Shown here piece after piece: positions 1 to 8,962 of a stretch of 64,000 nucleotides of DNA. The notes beneath the pieces are model-generated. The model saw nothing but the letters and a program-made list of their open reading frames with translations, did not search any database and was not told the DNA's origin. The stretch spans positions 1 through 64,000 of the forward strand of contig NZ_MCIA01000030.1 of assembly GCF_003609635.1 (NCBI RefSeq), in the 5' to 3' direction. A program made the position numbers and the translations under genes. Source of the DNA: Lacrimispora algidixylanolytica (GTDB taxonomy: Bacteria; Bacillota; Clostridia; Lachnospirales; Lachnospiraceae). The first letter of the stretch is position 1; every line of letters begins with the position of its first letter.

Positions 1-2
1 TT

Positions 3-539
3 CCCATCTCCCCAGTCCTTCTTTTACAAGAGGATTTTCCACAAGAGGTAGAGCGCTCTCTAAAAGAGTACGGAATCCCGGAAGGAAAGCTAGCCTTAGA
101 GATTCAAGAATCAGCCTTAACCATGGGGTACTTAAATGCCAATATAACTTTGCAGAAACTAAAAAGCATGGGGGTTGAGCTTATCCTCAATGAGTTCGGA
201 TCCGGCTATTCCGGTATCTCCACCATACTAGACCTTCCGGTTGATACTTTAAAGCTTGAGCGTCTGTTCATCTGGCAGTTGGAGACCAACGAAAAATCCC
301 GTTATATCATGGAAGGCCTTATTAGGATGGCAAAAGACCTTAACATAACCATCATAGCAGAGGGTGTGGAAACAGAAAACCAGGTAACAATACTGACTGA
401 TGCTGGATGCGATTTTCAGCAAGGTTTTTACTACTCTCCAACGTTAGAAAAAGATGCACTTCTACAGATCCTTGGCACAACTTTAGACGACTCAATACCT
501 GTGTTAGAGGAAGCAAAGCAAAAGATGAGCCGTTCCTAA
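3..539 (+). CDS. EAL-domain protein, C-terminal part (5' end outside window)
   Basis: The frame is open from base 3, so the gene begins before the window and the Met at 123 is internal. The visible 178 residues are the second half of an EAL domain, the fold of cyclic-di-GMP phosphodiesterases. Landmarks in order: LALEIQES (the metal-binding Glu strand), NEFGSGYSG, LPVDTLKLERLF with the conserved Lys, IAEGVET with the conserved Glu, and GCDFQQGFYYSP with the conserved Gln. The usual DDFGTGYS is NEFGSGYS, so both metal-binding Asp residues are replaced. The protein may therefore bind cyclic-di-GMP without cutting it, or signal through another domain upstream. It ends in a short charged tail and is followed at once by a strong hairpin. 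Confidence 0.85.
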   Translation, partial: PISPVLLLQEDFPQEVERSLKEYGIPEGKLALEIQESALTMGYLNANITLQKLKSMGVELILNEFGSGYSGISTILDLPVDTLKLERLFIWQLETNEKSRYIMEGLIRMAKDLNITIIAEGVETENQVTILTDAGCDFQQGFYYSPTLEKDALLQILGTTLDDSIPVLEEAKQKMSRS

Positions 540-541
540 AT

Positions 542-586
542 AAAAGAAGCGTTTCCTTACCGTTATGGCAGGAAACGCTTCTTTTT
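542..586. terminator. Bidirectional terminator between EAL gene and CBS gene
   Basis: A perfect 16-bp inverted repeat (542-557 and 570-585, core GAAGCGTTTCCT) has a 12-base loop and runs of A on the left and T on the right. It can end transcripts of both convergent genes. It overlaps the stop codon of the CBS gene. Confidence 0.85.
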
Positions 587-1037
587 ATAATTTACTTCCT
601 ATTGTTGGCTGGCTTTTTAACGCCGGCCTTTGTACTTCCTGAGACTTCTCATAGAAATAGCGGATAATATCCTTACGTGTAATTATCCCAATGAAATTCT
701 TCTGGTCATCGACTACAGGGACAAAATTTTGCATTAAAGCCTTATCAATTAAGCCCTCCATATCAGAATCCGCATATACGGGACGGTTGTCAGATCTCCT
801 GTCAATGGCTGCTACTGTCACCCGCTCTGATTCTTTAAGGCTGAGACTCAGCTTGTTTTTAATGCCCCAAAGCATGTCCCCTTCTGTGATGGTTCCAACG
901 TATTTCCCCGTTCGATTGATAACAGGTATGGCTGAGTACTTATGATACTCCATCTTCTCTAGCGCTTGGCGCAGAGAATCATCCTCGTAAATATAAGCCA
1001 CTTCGTTTTTCGGTGTTAAAAAAAATAATATGTTCAT
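585..1037 (-). CDS. CBS-domain pair protein
   Basis: A 150-residue cytoplasmic protein made of two CBS motifs. The first covers about residues 15-65 (HKYSAIPVINRTGKYVGTIT, then EGDMLW) and the second about residues 85-135 (NFVPVVDDQKNFIGIITRKD). CBS pairs bind adenosyl nucleotides or cyclic-di-AMP and usually act as sensor modules; no catalytic domain is attached. A GTG two codons upstream would lie one base from the ribosome site, whereas the ATG at 1037 is 7 bases from GGGGAG (1045-1050), so the ATG is chosen. It resembles stand-alone CBS proteins such as CbpB, but the ligand cannot be read from the sequence. Confidence 0.85.
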   Translation of the reverse strand: MNILFFLTPKNEVAYIYEDDSLRQALEKMEYHKYSAIPVINRTGKYVGTITEGDMLWGIKNKLSLSLKESERVTVAAIDRRSDNRPVYADSDMEGLIDKALMQNFVPVVDDQKNFIGIITRKDIIRYFYEKSQEVQRPALKSQPTIGSKL

Positions 1038-1143
1038 AGCCACACTCCCCGTTTATTGTTCGGTATTAGTATAGCAGACGACTCTTAATCGCGTATGAAC
1101 AATTTATTATTTTTTTATAACTTTTTTCCAGAAGTCTTTCTTG

Positions 1144-1908
1144 TTATTTCATCTGATTGAGAGGATCAATTGCTTTGTCCTCATGAGTGAGTTCGAAGAA
1201 TATGTTAGCTCCTTCTACGGAATAATACTTGGTAGGTTCTGCAATATAGCCTAAAACCTGACCCTCTTTCACATATTCATTTTGTTTTACCTGCAGCTCT
1301 TTTAATTGGCCGCAAACAGTGGTATATTTGTTGCCCAGATCAAGGACAACATAGTTTCCAATTTCTTCATTGGCTCCGATTTCTTTCACCTTTGCGTTAG
1401 CTGGTGCGACAACCGGTGTGCTTACATCTCCCTGGATCACAACACCTGGATTGCATTTATACTGATCCAGAGTTGGGAAGTAGATGGTTGAATCCATGCT
1501 GTAGTCTAAAATAACATTTCCCTTTACCGGCCATGTCATTCTGGCAGCGTCGGTAAAATTAAGTACCAGAGACTTAGCAGCATTTTTGTCTGTTCCGGCT
1601 TTTACTGCCGGTGCCTGTGTTTCTTGTTTCGCAGTGGCTTTACCTGAATCAACCGCCTGCATTTCTTCTTTCTTCGTTGCGTTAGATTCTCCTGCAACTG
1701 CAACCTGTGTTTCCTGGGGAACAGACTCCTGAACAATCATGTTGCTCTGGTCCGGTACCTTTAGATAAGGACTTTCTCCTCCACCATTTCCTCTTTGAAC
1801 AGTAATAACTCCTGCTGCAGCAACTATAGTCAGCAGGCCTAGAACCAATAGGACAAGGAATACTTTATCCTTGAACATTTGACCTATTCTCTCTTTCACG
1901 TTTATCAC
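1144..1908 (-). CDS. spoIIQ: SpoIIQ-like M23/LytM-fold sporulation protein, degenerate active site
   Basis: A 254-residue protein with a single N-terminal membrane segment (about residues 16-36), a Thr/Gln/Ala-rich linker and a C-terminal LytM (peptidase M23) domain from about residue 125. It lies 31 bases downstream of spoIID, the arrangement of the engulfment genes in clostridia. SpoIIQ sits in the forespore membrane and pairs with SpoIIIAH in the channel between forespore and mother cell. The zinc ligands of active M23 enzymes are missing: the HxxxD position reads CNPGVVIQ and the HxH position reads VCGQL. It is therefore probably structural, not a hydrolase. Another membrane-anchored M23-like protein is possible, but the neighbour favours SpoIIQ. 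Confidence 0.8.
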   Translation of the reverse strand: MINVKERIGQMFKDKVFLVLLVLGLLTIVAAAGVITVQRGNGGGESPYLKVPDQSNMIVQESVPQETQVAVAGESNATKKEEMQAVDSGKATAKQETQAPAVKAGTDKNAAKSLVLNFTDAARMTWPVKGNVILDYSMDSTIYFPTLDQYKCNPGVVIQGDVSTPVVAPANAKVKEIGANEEIGNYVVLDLGNKYTTVCGQLKELQVKQNEYVKEGQVLGYIAEPTKYYSVEGANIFFELTHEDKAIDPLNQMK

Positions 1909-1939
1909 CTCGATAATATTCTTACCAAGAGTGAAAGAG

Positions 1940-2860
1940 TTATACAGGATTAATTACAATATTTTTATAAAAATAAGACAGAATTTTTTCTGCTGACCAA
2001 CCTTCCTCTGCTTTGCATTTTGCTCCGAACTGACTCATGCCGTAACCATGCCCAATTCCCTGGCAAACAATGCGAATTCCACCCTCATATTCTTCAAAGG
2101 AAAAAGATGTAGAAGGCAATTGAAGGGCTCGCTGAATATCTTCCCCACTATATGTTTTTGTTCCTATTTGAATCTGTCCCACATAGCCACCTTGATCCCG
2201 ACTAATAATTTGTATACTTCCTGGTACTTGATCTGGTTTTACTGGAACGTCGCCTGATATCTGGTTTATTTTCCCCACAAAATCTTCTTTGCTTAATTCT
2301 GCTACAGACAAATACCCATCTGCCTCCACATCTCGTTTCGCATCCACCGGCTGAAGATAAGGATGATTATTGTCCCCAGCTCTTGTCATACCTGTACTGG
2401 CTCTGTGAAACAACGGATCAATTAACGTTCCATTGTAAGTCATGGCCATTTTAGAAGTCGAACGTACTGCATTCTCGATGAGTGCATAACTTGCCACGAA
2501 GGATTCGCTTCCCCAAAGCCGTTCCATTTGCTTTTTTTCCAGATACTCCATGTGTAGCTCTGATTCGTTTATTTCATTTTTACCGTTCATCTTTCCATAA
2601 ATATAAGTTCTTGCAATAATTGCCTGGGCTCTTAAGGCTTCTTTTCCAAAATCAGCAGGCATTTGCTTTGCAACCACTCCTGGCAGGTATTCCTCTACAT
2701 CCATGGACGAAGATGCACCTTTTCGATCAAGAATTATGGTCTTCCCACTTGTTTCCATGGGAAAGTTCTTTTTCACTTCTATTTTACCCGTCCAGGCCAA
2801 AGTTATAATATAAGGAAATAACAGGGCAATAATACATGCCAGTGTCATCTTTTTTACCAT
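1940..2860 (-). CDS. spoIID: Stage II sporulation protein D
   Basis: SpoIID is a membrane-anchored lytic transglycosylase that cuts peptidoglycan during engulfment. The 306-residue protein has one N-terminal membrane segment, then EEYLPGVVAKQMPADF, EALRAQAIIARTYIYG, a FHRASTGMT segment and the C-terminal GIGHGYGMSQFGA signature. The longest open frame begins 15 codons earlier, but AGGTGG lies 7 bases before the ATG at 2860, so that start is used. The motif normally read as EMP, which carries the catalytic Glu of the family, is QMP here. The rest of the domain looks intact. It is transcribed with the spoIIQ-like gene downstream. Confidence 0.9.
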   Translation of the reverse strand: MVKKMTLACIIALLFPYIITLAWTGKIEVKKNFPMETSGKTIILDRKGASSSMDVEEYLPGVVAKQMPADFGKEALRAQAIIARTYIYGKMNGKNEINESELHMEYLEKKQMERLWGSESFVASYALIENAVRSTSKMAMTYNGTLIDPLFHRASTGMTRAGDNNHPYLQPVDAKRDVEADGYLSVAELSKEDFVGKINQISGDVPVKPDQVPGSIQIISRDQGGYVGQIQIGTKTYSGEDIQRALQLPSTSFSFEEYEGGIRIVCQGIGHGYGMSQFGAKCKAEEGWSAEKILSYFYKNIVINPV

Positions 2861-2935
2861 GATCATACCACCTTTCTGCCTGGATATAGAATCCGTTACT
2901 ACCATTTTAGTCCAAGGCCTTGTTCAATATATGCA

Positions 2936-2970
2936 AAAAAACGCCTCGGAATCACTTCCGAAGCGTTTTA
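2936..2970 (-). terminator. Terminator of glycogen phosphorylase gene
   Basis: An imperfect hairpin pairs AACGCCTCGGAA with TTCCGAAGCGTT around a 4-base loop and is flanked by A and T runs. It lies just after the stop codon of the phosphorylase gene on the minus strand. Confidence 0.75.
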
Positions 2971-2975
2971 AATCT

Positions 2976-5435
2976 TTATTCTTCCAGCTCTACTTTTACC
3001 TTACTTAAGTGCCAGATATCGTTTACATATTCTGAGATGGTACGGTCAGAGGAAAATTTACCGCTACATGCCACATTTAGCATAGCAGCCTTTGCCCACC
3101 ATGCTTCATCTTGATACGCCTGACCAATTCGGCTCCTTGCATCTGCATATGATTTAAAATCCTTCAGGATAAAATAAGTATCTGCCCGATCACTGCTAGC
3201 CGTATTTAATAAGGAGTTGTAGATATCCCGGAACAGCTCTGGATCTTCTGGAGAGTAGTAACCATTAATTAACTGCATAAGCACTCTTCGGATCTCGAAA
3301 TCTTGATTAAAGATTTCCATGGGGTCATATCCGCCTTCTTTTTCATAGCGGATTACTTCATCGGAAGTCATTCCAAAGATAAAGGCATACTCTGCTCCCA
3401 CTTCCTCTATAATCTCCACATTTGCTCCATCCATGGTTCCAAGGGTCAAGGCACCATTTAGCATAAATTTCATATTGCCAGTACCGGAAGCCTCTTTGCT
3501 TGCCGTGGAAATCTGTTCACTGACATCTGCAGCCGCGAAGATAATTTCCGCATTGGAAACCTTGTAATCTTCAATGAATACCACTTTAATCTTATCGCCG
3601 ATGCTACGGTCACGATTGATTACTTCAGCCACCGCATTAACTAACTTAATGGTCAGCTTAGCTCTCTTATAGCCGGCAGCAGCCTTTGCGCCAAAGATAA
3701 AGGTCCTTGGCACCATATCCATATTGGGATTATCTTTTAATTGATTGTATAAGTACATCACGTGAAGTATGTTCATTAGCTGACGCTTATACTCATGAAG
3801 GCGTTTTACCTGCACATCAAAGATGGACCTTGGATCTATGTCAATCCCGTTATGTTCTTTGATATAATTTGCCAGACGAACTTTATTTTGATATTTGATA
3901 TCCATAAATTCCTGCTGACATTTGGGATCATCTGCATAAACAGCAAGACGATGAATGTGAGGAAGATTAACGATCCATTCCTTCCCAATCTTCTTTGTTA
4001 CCCAATCTGCAAGGAGAGGATTTCCATGGAGAAGAAAACGTCTCTGGGTGATGCCGTTTGTTTTGTTGTTGAATTTATCCGGCATCATCTGATAAAAATC
4101 TTTTAATTCCTGTTCTTTTAGGATCTCCGTATGAAGTCTTGCGACTCCGTTTACAGAGAAGCCTCCAACAATGGCTAAGTTTGCCATGCGAACCTGACCG
4201 TCGTAGATAATGGCCATGCTTCGTACTTTATCCTGATTGCCGGGATACATCTCCATAATCTTTTGCTGGAACCGGCGATTAATTTCTTCTACGATCTGAT
4301 AAATTCTTGGAAGGAGTCTGGAAAACAGCTCAATAGGCCATTTCTCAAGAGCTTCCGACATAATGGTGTGATTGGTGTATGCACAGGTTTTTGTGGTAAT
4401 CTCCCACGCTTCATCCCAGCCAAGTCTGTACTCATCAAGGAGAATCCTCATGAGCTCAGGCACTGCTACGGTAGGATGGGTGTCATTGAGCTGGAACACC
4501 GTCTTTTCATAGAACCCATGGATGTCACCATGGGTTTCCATGTACTTTACAACGGCTCTTTGTACGCTTGCAGAGATGAAGAAATACTGCTGCTTTAAGC
4601 GGAGCTCTTTTCCAGCATAGTGGTTGTCATTGGGATATAAAACTTCTACAATGGTTTTTGCAAGGTTTTGCTGTTCAACGGCTTTTTGATAGTCGCCTTT
4701 GTCAAAGGAATCGAGACTAAACGTATTGATGGCTTCTGCATCCCAGATACGAAGGGTATTCACCACATTGTTTCCGTAACCTACAATAGGCATGTCGTAA
4801 GGAACGGCGCGGACAGACTGATATCCCTCCTGCACAAAACGTTCCTTTCCCTCTTCCCATACGGTGTTTACATAGCCGCCAAATTTAACCTCGGTGGCAT
4901 ATTCGGCACGGCGAATCTCAAAGGGATATCCATTCTTTAGCCAGTCATCAGGCGCTTCCAGCTGGTATCCATTTTCAATTTTCTGTTTAAACATACCGTA
5001 ACGGTAACGGATACCACAGCCGTAAGCTGGATACCCAAGAGTTGCCAAAGAGTCCAGGAAACATGCTGCAAGACGGCCCAACCCCCCGTTACCAAGAGCC
5101 GGGTCCGGCTCCTGGTCTTCTATGGTATTTAAATCAAAGCCAAGCTCATCTAAAACTTCCTTTACCTCGGGTTGCGCCATGATGTTAATGATGTTGTTTC
5201 CAAGAGCACGGCCCATTAAAAATTCCATGGACAGGTAGTAAAGGGTCTTCACATCCTGCTTTTCGTACTCCTTATGGGTCGCAATCCATTCATCGATAAT
5301 TACATCTTTTACTGCATAAGCAACTGCCTGATACATCTGCTCTTTAGTTGCCTCATCCACTGTCCTGCGAAATACGTTCTTCATATTGAAGATAACGCTT
5401 TTTTTAAAGGTATCCTTATCAAATCCCATTCCCAT
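2976..5435 (-). CDS. glgP: Glycogen/starch/alpha-glucan phosphorylase
   Basis: An 819-residue cytoplasmic enzyme that releases glucose-1-phosphate from glycogen or maltodextrin with pyridoxal phosphate. Family landmarks include YLSMEFLMGRALGNN near residue 65, LGNGGLGRLAACFLDS, FQLNDTHPT, VKRLHEYKRQLMN and the PLP-lysine segment KEASGTGNMKF near residue 655. The length is normal for the family. The start is the ATG at 5435, 9 bases after AGGAGG; a GTG further upstream would put the ribosome site inside the gene. No other glycogen genes adjoin it. It follows ileS on the same strand with a short gap. Confidence 0.95.
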   Translation of the reverse strand: MGMGFDKDTFKKSVIFNMKNVFRRTVDEATKEQMYQAVAYAVKDVIIDEWIATHKEYEKQDVKTLYYLSMEFLMGRALGNNIINIMAQPEVKEVLDELGFDLNTIEDQEPDPALGNGGLGRLAACFLDSLATLGYPAYGCGIRYRYGMFKQKIENGYQLEAPDDWLKNGYPFEIRRAEYATEVKFGGYVNTVWEEGKERFVQEGYQSVRAVPYDMPIVGYGNNVVNTLRIWDAEAINTFSLDSFDKGDYQKAVEQQNLAKTIVEVLYPNDNHYAGKELRLKQQYFFISASVQRAVVKYMETHGDIHGFYEKTVFQLNDTHPTVAVPELMRILLDEYRLGWDEAWEITTKTCAYTNHTIMSEALEKWPIELFSRLLPRIYQIVEEINRRFQQKIMEMYPGNQDKVRSMAIIYDGQVRMANLAIVGGFSVNGVARLHTEILKEQELKDFYQMMPDKFNNKTNGITQRRFLLHGNPLLADWVTKKIGKEWIVNLPHIHRLAVYADDPKCQQEFMDIKYQNKVRLANYIKEHNGIDIDPRSIFDVQVKRLHEYKRQLMNILHVMYLYNQLKDNPNMDMVPRTFIFGAKAAAGYKRAKLTIKLVNAVAEVINRDRSIGDKIKVVFIEDYKVSNAEIIFAAADVSEQISTASKEASGTGNMKFMLNGALTLGTMDGANVEIIEEVGAEYAFIFGMTSDEVIRYEKEGGYDPMEIFNQDFEIRRVLMQLINGYYSPEDPELFRDIYNSLLNTASSDRADTYFILKDFKSYADARSRIGQAYQDEAWWAKAAMLNVACSGKFSSDRTISEYVNDIWHLSKVKVELEE

Positions 5436-5456
5436 TTCACAAAACCTCCTCACCGC

Positions 5457-8400
5457 TTACTGAATCTTTTCAACACCTAAGGTCACATTTTCCCCGTTTA
5501 TGTTCCATTCCTTTTCATATCCGGCTGTTGTTTCATATTGAATGCTGTCCGCAAGGACCTCACTCTTTACTTCCTCTTCATGAGCCTTTAAGATACTTCC
5601 AATGGTTTCATTGCCCTTACTGTAAACCCGGATATGGTCCATAACTTCAAATCCGGCTTCTTTACGCATGGTCTGAATCTTACTGATTAGCTCACGCACA
5701 AAACCTTCTGTCAAAAGCTCTGGTGTCAAATTCGTATCTAGTACTACGGTTATCGTATTATCTCCCTCAGAAATATATCCTTCTGTCTGAGCCGTATCGA
5801 TAAGTAAATCTTCTTTTGTAAGTACAACTTCTTCCCCGTTAAAGGTAAAGGTTAGTGCACCTGAATTGTTTAATGTGTCCATTGCCTCATTGCCGTTCAC
5901 TTCTAAAAGGGCGTTTTTAATATTGCCAAGCTGTTTGCCGTATTTTGGACCTACGGTCTTTAACTGAGGCTTAAAGCTATAGGAAGTGAAATCCCGTACA
6001 TCGTCTGTAAATACCACTTTTTTCACATTCAGTTCTTCCTCAATGATTTCCTGATAAAAGACTGGAAGTGTGTGAGGTGCCTTTACAAACATCTGACCAA
6101 TTGGCTGACGGTTTTTGATGTTCGCTGTATTTCTTGCAGCACGGCCCATAACAACTATTTTTAATACTTCATCCATGTTATCTTCTAACTGCTTATCGAT
6201 AAAGGATTCTTTCACTTCTGGATAATCACATAAGTGAATACTTTCCGGCGCTGTTTTATCAACGCTACAAACAAGATTTTGATAAATCTGCTCTGTCATA
6301 AATGGAATCAGAGGCGCCGCTACCTTACTTACAGTAACAAGTGCGGTGTAAAGAGACATATAAGCATTGATCTTATCCTGCTCCATCCCCTTCGCCCAGA
6401 AACGCTCTCTACTTCTGCGGACATACCAGTTACTCATATCATCTACAAATTCCTGAAGCGCTCTTGCAGATTCTGGAATCTGATAATTCTCTAAGCAGGT
6501 ATCCACGGTTTTCACCAAAGTATTTAACTTAGACAACAGCCATTTATCCATAACCGGAAGCTTATCGTAATCTAGCGTATATTTTGTGGGGTCAAATTCA
6601 TCAATATTCCCATAAAGCACAAAGAATGCATAGGTATTCCAAAGAGTACCCATAAATTTGCGCTGTCCTTCCATGACTGCCTTTCCGTGAAAACGGTTAG
6701 GGAGCCATGGCGCACTATTAACATAGAAGTACCACCGGATAGCGTCTGCTCCATATGTCTTAAGAGATTCAAACGGATCAACTGCATTTCCCTTTGATTT
6801 GCTCATCTTCTGACCATTCTCATCCTGAACATGGCCGAGAACAATTACATTCTTATAAGGCGCTTGATTAAAAATTAAAGTGGAAATGGCAAGAAGGGAA
6901 TAAAACCATCCTCTTGTCTGGTCCACAGCCTCGGAAATGAAGTCTGCCGGGAACTGCTGCTCAAATATTTCTTTATTTTCAAATGGATAGTGGTGCTGTG
7001 CAAATGGCATGGATCCAGAATCAAACCAACAATCGATTACTTCTGGAACTCTCTTCATTTGCTTTTCGCACTCTGGACAGGTAATGGTCACTGCATCAAT
7101 ATATGGTCTGTGAAGCTCGATTTCATCGGGGCAGTTCTTAGACATCTTCTTTAATTCTTCGATGCTTCCGATGGCGTGCTGATGTCCGCACTCGCATTCC
7201 CACACATTAAGCGGTGTTCCCCAATAACGGTTTCTACTAATTCCCCAGTCCTGAACATTCTCAAGCCAGTCACCGAAACGTCCTTTTCCAATGCTTTCTG
7301 GAATCCAGTTGATGGTATTGTTATTGCGAATCAAATCCTCTTTTACATCTGTCATCTTAATAAACCAGGATTCTCTTGCATAATAGATCAATGGAGTATC
7401 GCATCTCCAGCAATGTGGATAGCTATGCTCAAACGTAGGTGCAGAGAATAAGAGTCCTCTTTCTTCCAGATCCGTTAAGATCATAGGATCAGCCTTCTTA
7501 CAGAAAACACCTTCCCATTTGGTTTCCTTTGTCATCTCTCCTGCTGCATTTACAAGCTGTACAAAAGGAAGATCGTATTTTTTACCTACCTTGGAATCGT
7601 CTTCACCAAAGGCTGGGGCAATATGAACCACACCAGTACCATCGGTCAGCGTAACATAGGTATCGCAAGTAACGAAATAAGCTTTTTTCTCTGGCTGTAC
7701 AAAGTCAAACAAAGGCTCATATTCCTTATACTCTAAATCCTTGCCCACATAAGTCTCAAGTACGTCAAAACCCTCTCCCAGTACCTTTTCGCAAAGAGCT
7801 TCTGCCATATAATAGGTATAATCTCCACTCTTTACCTTTACATAGGTTTCCTTTGGATTGACACAAAGACCAACGTTAGAAGGAAGTGTCCATGGAGTTG
7901 TGGTCCATGCAAGAATATAAGCATCTTCCCCTTTTACTTTAAAACGTACAATAGCAGAACGTTCTTTTACATCCTTATAACCCTGAGCAACCTCGTGGCT
8001 GGATAAAGGAGTTCCACATCTTGGACAATAGGGAACAATCTTAAACCCTTTATAAAGAAGTCTCTTTTCCCAAATCTGCTTTAATGCCCACCACTCTGAT
8101 TCAATAAAATTATTTTCATAGGTAACGTAAGGATCATCCATATCCGCCCAAAAGCCTACGGTCTTTGAAAAATCCTCCCACATTCCTTTGTATTTCCAAA
8201 CGCTTTCCTTACAATATTTAATAAACGGTTCCAGACCATATTCTTCAATCTGCTCTTTCCCATCAAGGCCTAAAGCCTTTTCAACTTCCAGCTCTACTGG
8301 AAGTCCATGAGTATCCCAGCCTGCCTTACGTGGAACGTCATACCCTTTCATGGTACGATATCTTGGTATCATATCTTTAATAACACGAGTTAAAACATGG

Positions 8401-8570
8401 CCGATATGAGGCTTTCCGTTTGCGGTTGGGGGACCATCATAAAACGTATAAGTCTCCGCTTCCTTCCGGTTTTCCATGCTCTTTTTAAAGATCTCACGAT
8501 CCTCCCAGAATTTTTCAACCTCTTTTTCTCTCGCTACAAAATTCAAGTCTGTAGGAACTTTTCTATACAT
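5457..8570 (-). CDS. ileS: Isoleucine--tRNA ligase
   Basis: A class I aminoacyl-tRNA synthetase that charges tRNA-Ile, 1037 residues. The HIGH motif (PHIGHVL) is near residue 55 and the KMSKS loop (QKMSKSKGN) near residue 587. An editing domain lies between them, with TTTPWTLPSN and the CWRCDTPLIYYARESWF segment, and a tRNA-binding C-terminal region follows. GGAGG 9 bases before the ATG at 8570 sets the start. The gene stands behind an isoleucine T-box leader, so expression should rise when uncharged tRNA-Ile accumulates. Confidence 0.97.
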   Translation of the reverse strand: MYRKVPTDLNFVAREKEVEKFWEDREIFKKSMENRKEAETYTFYDGPPTANGKPHIGHVLTRVIKDMIPRYRTMKGYDVPRKAGWDTHGLPVELEVEKALGLDGKEQIEEYGLEPFIKYCKESVWKYKGMWEDFSKTVGFWADMDDPYVTYENNFIESEWWALKQIWEKRLLYKGFKIVPYCPRCGTPLSSHEVAQGYKDVKERSAIVRFKVKGEDAYILAWTTTPWTLPSNVGLCVNPKETYVKVKSGDYTYYMAEALCEKVLGEGFDVLETYVGKDLEYKEYEPLFDFVQPEKKAYFVTCDTYVTLTDGTGVVHIAPAFGEDDSKVGKKYDLPFVQLVNAAGEMTKETKWEGVFCKKADPMILTDLEERGLLFSAPTFEHSYPHCWRCDTPLIYYARESWFIKMTDVKEDLIRNNNTINWIPESIGKGRFGDWLENVQDWGISRNRYWGTPLNVWECECGHQHAIGSIEELKKMSKNCPDEIELHRPYIDAVTITCPECEKQMKRVPEVIDCWFDSGSMPFAQHHYPFENKEIFEQQFPADFISEAVDQTRGWFYSLLAISTLIFNQAPYKNVIVLGHVQDENGQKMSKSKGNAVDPFESLKTYGADAIRWYFYVNSAPWLPNRFHGKAVMEGQRKFMGTLWNTYAFFVLYGNIDEFDPTKYTLDYDKLPVMDKWLLSKLNTLVKTVDTCLENYQIPESARALQEFVDDMSNWYVRRSRERFWAKGMEQDKINAYMSLYTALVTVSKVAAPLIPFMTEQIYQNLVCSVDKTAPESIHLCDYPEVKESFIDKQLEDNMDEVLKIVVMGRAARNTANIKNRQPIGQMFVKAPHTLPVFYQEIIEEELNVKKVVFTDDVRDFTSYSFKPQLKTVGPKYGKQLGNIKNALLEVNGNEAMDTLNNSGALTFTFNGEEVVLTKEDLLIDTAQTEGYISEGDNTITVVLDTNLTPELLTEGFVRELISKIQTMRKEAGFEVMDHIRVYSKGNETIGSILKAHEEEVKSEVLADSIQYETTAGYEKEWNINGENVTLGVEKIQ

Positions 8571-8679
8571 CGTTTGCGACCTCCATTTCTTTTTATAATA
8601 AGAGCCTGGCTTGACAGACTCTAGTGCTGACACGCTGACACGATAGTGGCAATCTTCCTTAAGCGTGGCATGTGCATCC

Positions 8680-8725
8680 CGCCCGGTAGGGCTTTTTATG
8701 TAATAGGTGCATTTCCTATTACATA
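8680..8725 (-). other. Extra hairpins between T-box terminator and ileS
   Basis: Immediately after the T-box terminator lies a perfect 11-bp inverted repeat (8697-8707 with 8715-8725, core ATGTAATAGG, 7-base loop). A small GCCC/GGGC hairpin follows at 8681-8692. They fall in the 150-base spacer before the ileS start. They could affect readthrough or mRNA stability; no family is recognised. Confidence 0.6.
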
Positions 8726-8726
8726 A

Positions 8727-8962
8727 AAAAAGCTCCGTCCCGTAAACAGGACGAAGTCAATATTTGCGCTTCGCTATACCACCTATTATCGCATACCAAC
8801 ATATGCTTTTCTTTAACGCAGAAACTACGTCCTGACCTAATGCCAAAGCGTTCAGCCGGAAACTCCGGAGTGATATTCGATTCCAGCTACTTTCACCAGG
8901 TTTCCACCCTCCCCGGCTCTCTGTTCATTTCGCTAAGACCTACTGTCTCCATCAACGTTTTT
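8727..8962 (-). promoter_or_regulatory. T-box riboswitch, isoleucine specifier, ahead of ileS
   Basis: On the minus strand the leader shows the usual order of T-box parts. AGAGAG and GGTGAAAG segments of stem I come first, then the specifier loop with GAATATCACTCC. The codon ATC (Ile) is at 8872-8874. The T-box bulge AATAGGTGGTAT, which pairs with the tRNA acceptor end, is at 8776-8787. A terminator follows, pairing CTTCGTCC with GGACGGAG (8733-8740 and 8749-8756), ahead of a T run. Uncharged tRNA-Ile should stabilise the antiterminator and allow ileS transcription. Confidence 0.93.

Noticed and set aside
123-539. Met at 123 as the start of the EAL gene
   Set aside because: The frame is open to base 3 and encodes conserved EAL residues (LALEIQES) upstream of that Met.
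1035-1043. GTG start two codons before the CBS-protein ATG
   Set aside because: It would leave only one base between the ribosome site and the start codon; the ATG has a 7-base spacing.
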